Shown here piece by piece: positions 60,668 through 64,000 of a stretch of DNA of 64,000 bases (within the stretch, counting starts at the first letter, position 1; each line of letters starts with the position of its first letter). This DNA comes from Bacteroidales bacterium (lineage in GTDB: Bacteria > Bacteroidota > Bacteroidia > Bacteroidales > Lentimicrobiaceae). The DNA is taken from the NCBI GenBank assembly GCA_016705005.1, contig JADIZB010000004.1, positions 186,001-250,000 on the forward strand, written 5' to 3'. The notes under the pieces were generated by a model that saw only the letters and a list, made by a program, of their open reading frames with translations, was not told the origin of the DNA and ran no database searches. The translations under genes were made by a program, and so were the position numbers.

Positions 60668-60806
60668 GAGTCAACTCCGAAAAGTAGGAAAATCAGTGAT
60701 TTTAAGATGTTTGACCACCTTCCCCAAAGGGGAACATCTGAAGATCATTGAATTAGAAAGTCCCCCGTTGGGGGCATCGGGTAAAAGGACTTTTCGGAGC
60801 GGACTC
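60668..60806. mobile_element. MITE-like element with 18-base terminal inverted repeats
   Basis: A 139-base element without a gene. The left end (60668-60685) and the inverted right end (60789-60806) match in 16 of 18 bases (GAGTCnnCTCCGAAAAGT). Inside are two more short palindromes, TTCCCCAAAGGGGAA near 60719 and CCCCCGTTGGGGG near 60763. No transposase is nearby and no certain target duplication is visible. It fits a non-autonomous element or a dispersed hairpin repeat in the iorB/M23 gap. Confidence 0.7.
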
Positions 60807-60924
60807 AGGATTCAGGTATTGCCGGAAACAGAAGATTTTCAACCTGAGAGCAAGATCACGTAAAACAAACAATACATGGCCGTTTGTTCCGTTTTATTCT
60901 ATACGGAGCATAAATTATTCTGTT

Positions 60925-62109
60925 ATGAAATTTTTTACAAAAAAGAGAATCCTCGAAGCTGTCGTCATAATTGTAATGGGAATCATTTTAGTTTTCACCG
61001 TCGATTATTACATGTCGGCCCTTAGGAAAACTCCCGGCCCGGAAAATGCCTATGTTCCTGAACCTCGCATTGAATACGGCATTGTTGTGGATTCGTTCTA
61101 TGTGGTGAAGGATGTGGTAAAATCAAACGAAAACCTGTCGAGCATCCTTCTGAGCTACAATACACCAATGGCAACCATTGAGCAACTGGTAACCAAAGCT
61201 GCCGGTATATTTGATGTAAGAAAGATCAGGACAGGAAACAACTATACCGTACTTTGCACAAATGATGATCTGAGGAAAGCTGAATTCTTTATCTATGAAA
61301 GCAGTCCTACCAATTATGTTGTATTCGAAATCAGCGATTCTCTCCATGTCCACCTGGGTGCGAAAGATGTTCAGGTAAAACTTAAGTCAGCTTCAGGAAC
61401 GATCAGTTCATCACTCTGGAATGCGATGGCAGAAATCAAAGCAAGTCCGAATCTTACAGTTGCATTATCGGAGATTTATGCCTGGACCATTGATTTTTAT
61501 GCCATCCAGAAAGGAGACAATTTCACCGCGATTTATGAAGAGTTGTTCGTTGATGGAACACCCATCGGACTGGGGAATATAATCTCAGCCCGTTTTAACC
61601 AGGGAGGTAAAGATCAGTATGCTTTCAGATTTGTTCAGGATAATAATCCGGACTATTTTGACGAAAAAGGACAAAGTCTGAGAAGGGCATTCCTGAAAGC
61701 GCCCCTGAAATTCTCCAGAATCAGTTCACACTTCTCGAACAGCAGATTGCATCCTGTTCTCAGAATCCGCCGCCCTCACCATGGCGTTGATTATGCTGCC
61801 CCGAAAGGAACCCCGGTTCACAGCATCGGCAACGGAACCGTTATCGAAGCCCGTTATGCAGGAGGGGCCGGAAGGATGATAAAAATCAAACACAACGCTG
61901 TATATACCACAGCATATCTCCATCTAAGCGGCTATGCCAAAGGGGTCGGTAAAGGTTCACATGTTCAGCAGGGCCAGATCATCGGGTATGTCGGCTCTTC
62001 GGGTTTGTCAACCGGACCGCACCTTGATTTCAGATTTTATAAGAACGGGTCACCCATCGATCCCCTTAAGGTCGAATCCCCGCCGGCACTTCCGGTTAAA
62101 AAGAATTAA
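60925..62109 (+). CDS. M23 family peptidoglycan metallopeptidase, membrane-anchored
   Basis: A 394-residue protein. One N-terminal anchor (AVVIIVMGIILVFTVDYY) is followed by a periplasmic region with an OapA/LysM-like segment and a C-terminal M23 (LytM) domain: SSHFSNSRLHPVLRI, RPHHGVDYAAPKGTPV with the first His and Asp zinc ligands, and GPHLDFRFYKNG, where the usual HxH reads His-Leu-Asp. Asp in this place is common in Bacteroidota homologues. Such enzymes cut peptide crosslinks of the cell wall, or regulate amidases if inactive. Confidence 0.88.
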   Translation: MKFFTKKRILEAVVIIVMGIILVFTVDYYMSALRKTPGPENAYVPEPRIEYGIVVDSFYVVKDVVKSNENLSSILLSYNTPMATIEQLVTKAAGIFDVRKIRTGNNYTVLCTNDDLRKAEFFIYESSPTNYVVFEISDSLHVHLGAKDVQVKLKSASGTISSSLWNAMAEIKASPNLTVALSEIYAWTIDFYAIQKGDNFTAIYEELFVDGTPIGLGNIISARFNQGGKDQYAFRFVQDNNPDYFDEKGQSLRRAFLKAPLKFSRISSHFSNSRLHPVLRIRRPHHGVDYAAPKGTPVHSIGNGTVIEARYAGGAGRMIKIKHNAVYTTAYLHLSGYAKGVGKGSHVQQGQIIGYVGSSGLSTGPHLDFRFYKNGSPIDPLKVESPPALPVKKN

Positions 62110-62325
62110 TGGATAGTTTTTACCAGGTTAAGCTGATTCAGGGACGAAAACTTGATTCGCTGAACATGCCGGTAAAAAGCACCCTCAGACCAATTTAAAG
62201 GAGATCCCACAGGCAATTCTGATTCTAATCCATTCTGTCTTTTAACCACTGAATTTATCCTGTCTGGCAGAATGGTCAAGGCATTCCATCAGAGAGGTCT
62301 TTTAACAAAAGAGATTAGTGGAAGG

Positions 62326-63810
62326 TTACCTGATCACCAGCTTTTTCCTGAAAACTTTGTTATCAGCTGACTTAACCACAACCGGATAAATTCCCGCAGG
62401 CAGATGGCTGACATTTATTGAGGAATGGCCCAAAGGCAATCCGGCATGGAAAACTGTTTTTCCCGAAATATCAAGAATCATTACATCTGCCAGGCCGGTC
62501 CCTGAATCAGGTAATACAAGATTGACCAGGTCATCAGCCGGATCAGGATAACATAATAACCGGTGATTACCGGGTCCGGCACCCGCAATCCCGGTTGGTT
62601 CAGCAAATGAAACCCTGCTCAGGTAAGGCCGCTTTTCGGGGCCGGCATATGACAACGTAATCTCATTGTTGAAATTCAGATCCCCGGAATGCACGTGCGA
62701 TATCAGAAATCCAACATCACATCCGGTAATCTGGCCGGAATAAAGGTCAGAAAGACCCTGTACACTCATTTCACCGAGGAGATTCAGATCAGCATCATAC
62801 AATATAACTTCATGGTTGTTGAAACCGAAATCATTGTTTACGTACAATCCGACTAAACCGGGTGCAAGTGCCATGTCAGGATAAAGCGTAATTCCGGTAG
62901 TAAAGAAAGGAAGCGCCTCTTCCCTGATCATTTGTCCGTCAAAAGAAAACTTCTTCAGAACATTTACTATGGTAAAAGGAGGTTCAAGTGCTGAAAAATA
63001 AGCATATACACCTTCTTCTCCAGCTACAATCCTACCATCACGGTTATTGATGGTAGTATCGACAGATGCCCATTCTGCGATGAAATCATCGTCCAGCGCA
63101 AGCACAAAGGCTGCATGTTCAACATCCGGCTGGTAAATAACTATATCATCAATTACAAGGCTGTCAGGTCCGTTGAAGCCTCCGTTGAGGTATACCCTGT
63201 CGTCATAATAAGCAATATCAACAATATTCGCGTAGTGTCCTGCGATTTGCTTGCTTTGCAGAACCACTCCTTCAGAATCCATTATTTCAATGTAATTGTC
63301 AATATTCGAGATTCCTTTATAATTCACAGCAATTTTGCCATTCTCCCCGGCTACCAGGTTCGAACCTGAACCATTTCTGGTATCATCGGTTTTTATCCAC
63401 AAAAGATTACCGGACGAATCAACTTTCATTGTAAACATATGATATGCAGGTAGACCACAGGCAACACCATCATAACTGAAATTACCGTTTGCCTGCCCCA
63501 CAATCAACACCTGATCTCCTGATACCACAATATCCCCGATCTGAACCAGTCCGGTAAAGTATCTGGTCCATATGACCATGCCTGCAGGGGAGGCTTTCAA
63601 CAGGTAGCAGTCACCGGTATAGGGTAAAAACTGCGATGCACCGTAAACACCGGCCATATATGCGTTATTGTTGGCATCAGTTGTCAGGGCAGCAACTTCA
63701 TTGCTGTTATCAACAGCATATGAATCCGCACGGTCAAATTGCTGACCAAAGGCTTGTAACAGCAAGAACTGCAATAAAAAATATACCGGAAATTTTGTAT
63801 ATCTTCTCAT
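62326..63810 (-). CDS. Secreted beta-propeller-like protein with T9SS type A sorting domain
   Basis: A 494-residue exported protein. Signal peptide (KFPVYFLLQFLLLQAFGQ) leads to a body of repeated LxxDxxGNLLW-like motifs (MKVDSSGNLLWIK, ALTTDANNNAYMAGV), reminiscent of SBBP/propeller repeats. The C-terminal sorting domain is CYPDPADDLVNLVL, DISGKTVFHAG and LPAGIYPVVVKS. It is the third T9SS cargo protein in the window, with no recognisable enzymatic motif. Confidence 0.85.
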   Translation of the reverse strand: MRRYTKFPVYFLLQFLLLQAFGQQFDRADSYAVDNSNEVAALTTDANNNAYMAGVYGASQFLPYTGDCYLLKASPAGMVIWTRYFTGLVQIGDIVVSGDQVLIVGQANGNFSYDGVACGLPAYHMFTMKVDSSGNLLWIKTDDTRNGSGSNLVAGENGKIAVNYKGISNIDNYIEIMDSEGVVLQSKQIAGHYANIVDIAYYDDRVYLNGGFNGPDSLVIDDIVIYQPDVEHAAFVLALDDDFIAEWASVDTTINNRDGRIVAGEEGVYAYFSALEPPFTIVNVLKKFSFDGQMIREEALPFFTTGITLYPDMALAPGLVGLYVNNDFGFNNHEVILYDADLNLLGEMSVQGLSDLYSGQITGCDVGFLISHVHSGDLNFNNEITLSYAGPEKRPYLSRVSFAEPTGIAGAGPGNHRLLCYPDPADDLVNLVLPDSGTGLADVMILDISGKTVFHAGLPLGHSSINVSHLPAGIYPVVVKSADNKVFRKKLVIR

Positions 63811-63951
63811 AATCAGCCGCTTTTATGAAAGGGGTTGGAATTCTTATAAAAGAACCCACACACACCTGATAATGTTCATTGCTGATCGAGCTTTGGATTT
63901 CTGTAAGCACTGAATCAGACTGTGCAGGCAGGTGAATTCTGGTTAATCGAG

Positions 63952-63981
63952 TAGGAGGAAAATGAAATAGTTTTCCTCCTA
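63952..63981. terminator. Terminator-like hairpin near the right edge
   Basis: TAGGAGGAAAA and TTTTCCTCCTA form an 11-base-pair stem with an eight-base loop; TTTCATTTT follows. It probably belongs to a gene beyond the window; the strand is uncertain. Confidence 0.5.
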
Positions 63982-64000
63982 TTTCATTTTCCGACCTCTC

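Noticed and set aside
60666..60863. 65-codon frame inside the MITE-like element
   Set aside because: It runs through both inverted ends and has no homology or start context; it is a chance frame in a repeat.

Overview
This 64 kb window is chromosomal DNA of a member of the Bacteroidota, most likely an environmental, anaerobic or oxygen-tolerant lineage near Bacteroidales/Marinilabiliales. The evidence is gldF/gldG gliding and type IX secretion genes, three secreted proteins with C-terminal type IX sorting domains, two TonB-dependent receptors with carboxypeptidase-regulatory N-termini, a DUF2723 (TMEM260-like) membrane glycosyltransferase, starts without clear Shine-Dalgarno sequences, and promoters of the Bacteroidota type. 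Those promoters have a -7 box TAnnTTTG, in several cases with TTG exactly 19 bases upstream. The exact genus cannot be fixed from the sequence alone.

Layout. 0-4 kb: a MarC-family fragment, an HD-domain protein, a FabH-like thiolase-fold synthase and a DbpA-type RNA helicase. 4.3-10.4 kb: a phosphate-uptake cluster of Pit plus DUF47 on the minus strand and, divergently, an NptA-type Na/Pi cotransporter and a long Pit with a PhoU-like tail. Two of its three promoters carry the same direct-repeat motif at the same spacing, a candidate Pho box. 10.4-14.6 kb: a sortilin-like type IX secretion (T9SS) cargo protein and small envelope proteins. 15-20.5 kb: a SAM hydroxide adenosyltransferase, gldF, gldG, a DUF4340 protein and a sugar-nucleotide epimerase. 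20.8-24.5 kb: YjbQ, an icd-gltA operon (isocitrate dehydrogenase and a eukaryote-like citrate synthase) and a DCC-family redox protein. 24.7-32.7 kb: a TonB receptor, the cupin-rsgA-dtd operon, a PrsW-like protein, dprA, a glycosyltransferase and lgt. 33-39 kb: a lipoprotein, a T9SS cargo protein, an unknown membrane protein and the DUF2723 protein.

38.95-40.25 kb is a gene-free stretch with several inverted repeats. It leads into tRNA-Gln, followed by a strong terminator and then rimP-nusA-infB, an arrangement like metY-rimP-nusA-infB of E. coli. 45.4-50.3 kb: tandem superoxide dismutases (one exported, one cytosolic), a second TonB receptor and a solitary rpmB. 50.6-51.4 kb: a decayed REP-associated (IS200-like) transposase between REP-like palindromes. 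51.5-55.8 kb: a 1154-residue receiver/PPDK-N hybrid protein, divergent from a NarL-type regulator whose phospho-acceptor Asp is Asn. 56-64 kb: NADP-type gdhA, an acpH-like gene, iorAB (IorA lacks its ferredoxin tail), a MITE-like element, an M23 peptidase and a T9SS cargo protein.

Metabolically the window combines citrate synthase and isocitrate dehydrogenase to make 2-oxoglutarate, glutamate dehydrogenase to assimilate ammonium or ferment amino acids, and IorAB for aromatic 2-oxoacids with ferredoxin, alongside oxygen-defence enzymes. No prophage, CRISPR array, integron or recognisable defence island was seen. The most interesting signals are regulatory (the Pho-box-like promoters and the tRNA-terminator leader of rimP-nusA-infB) and the receiver/ATP-grasp protein with its divergent pseudo-receiver regulator.
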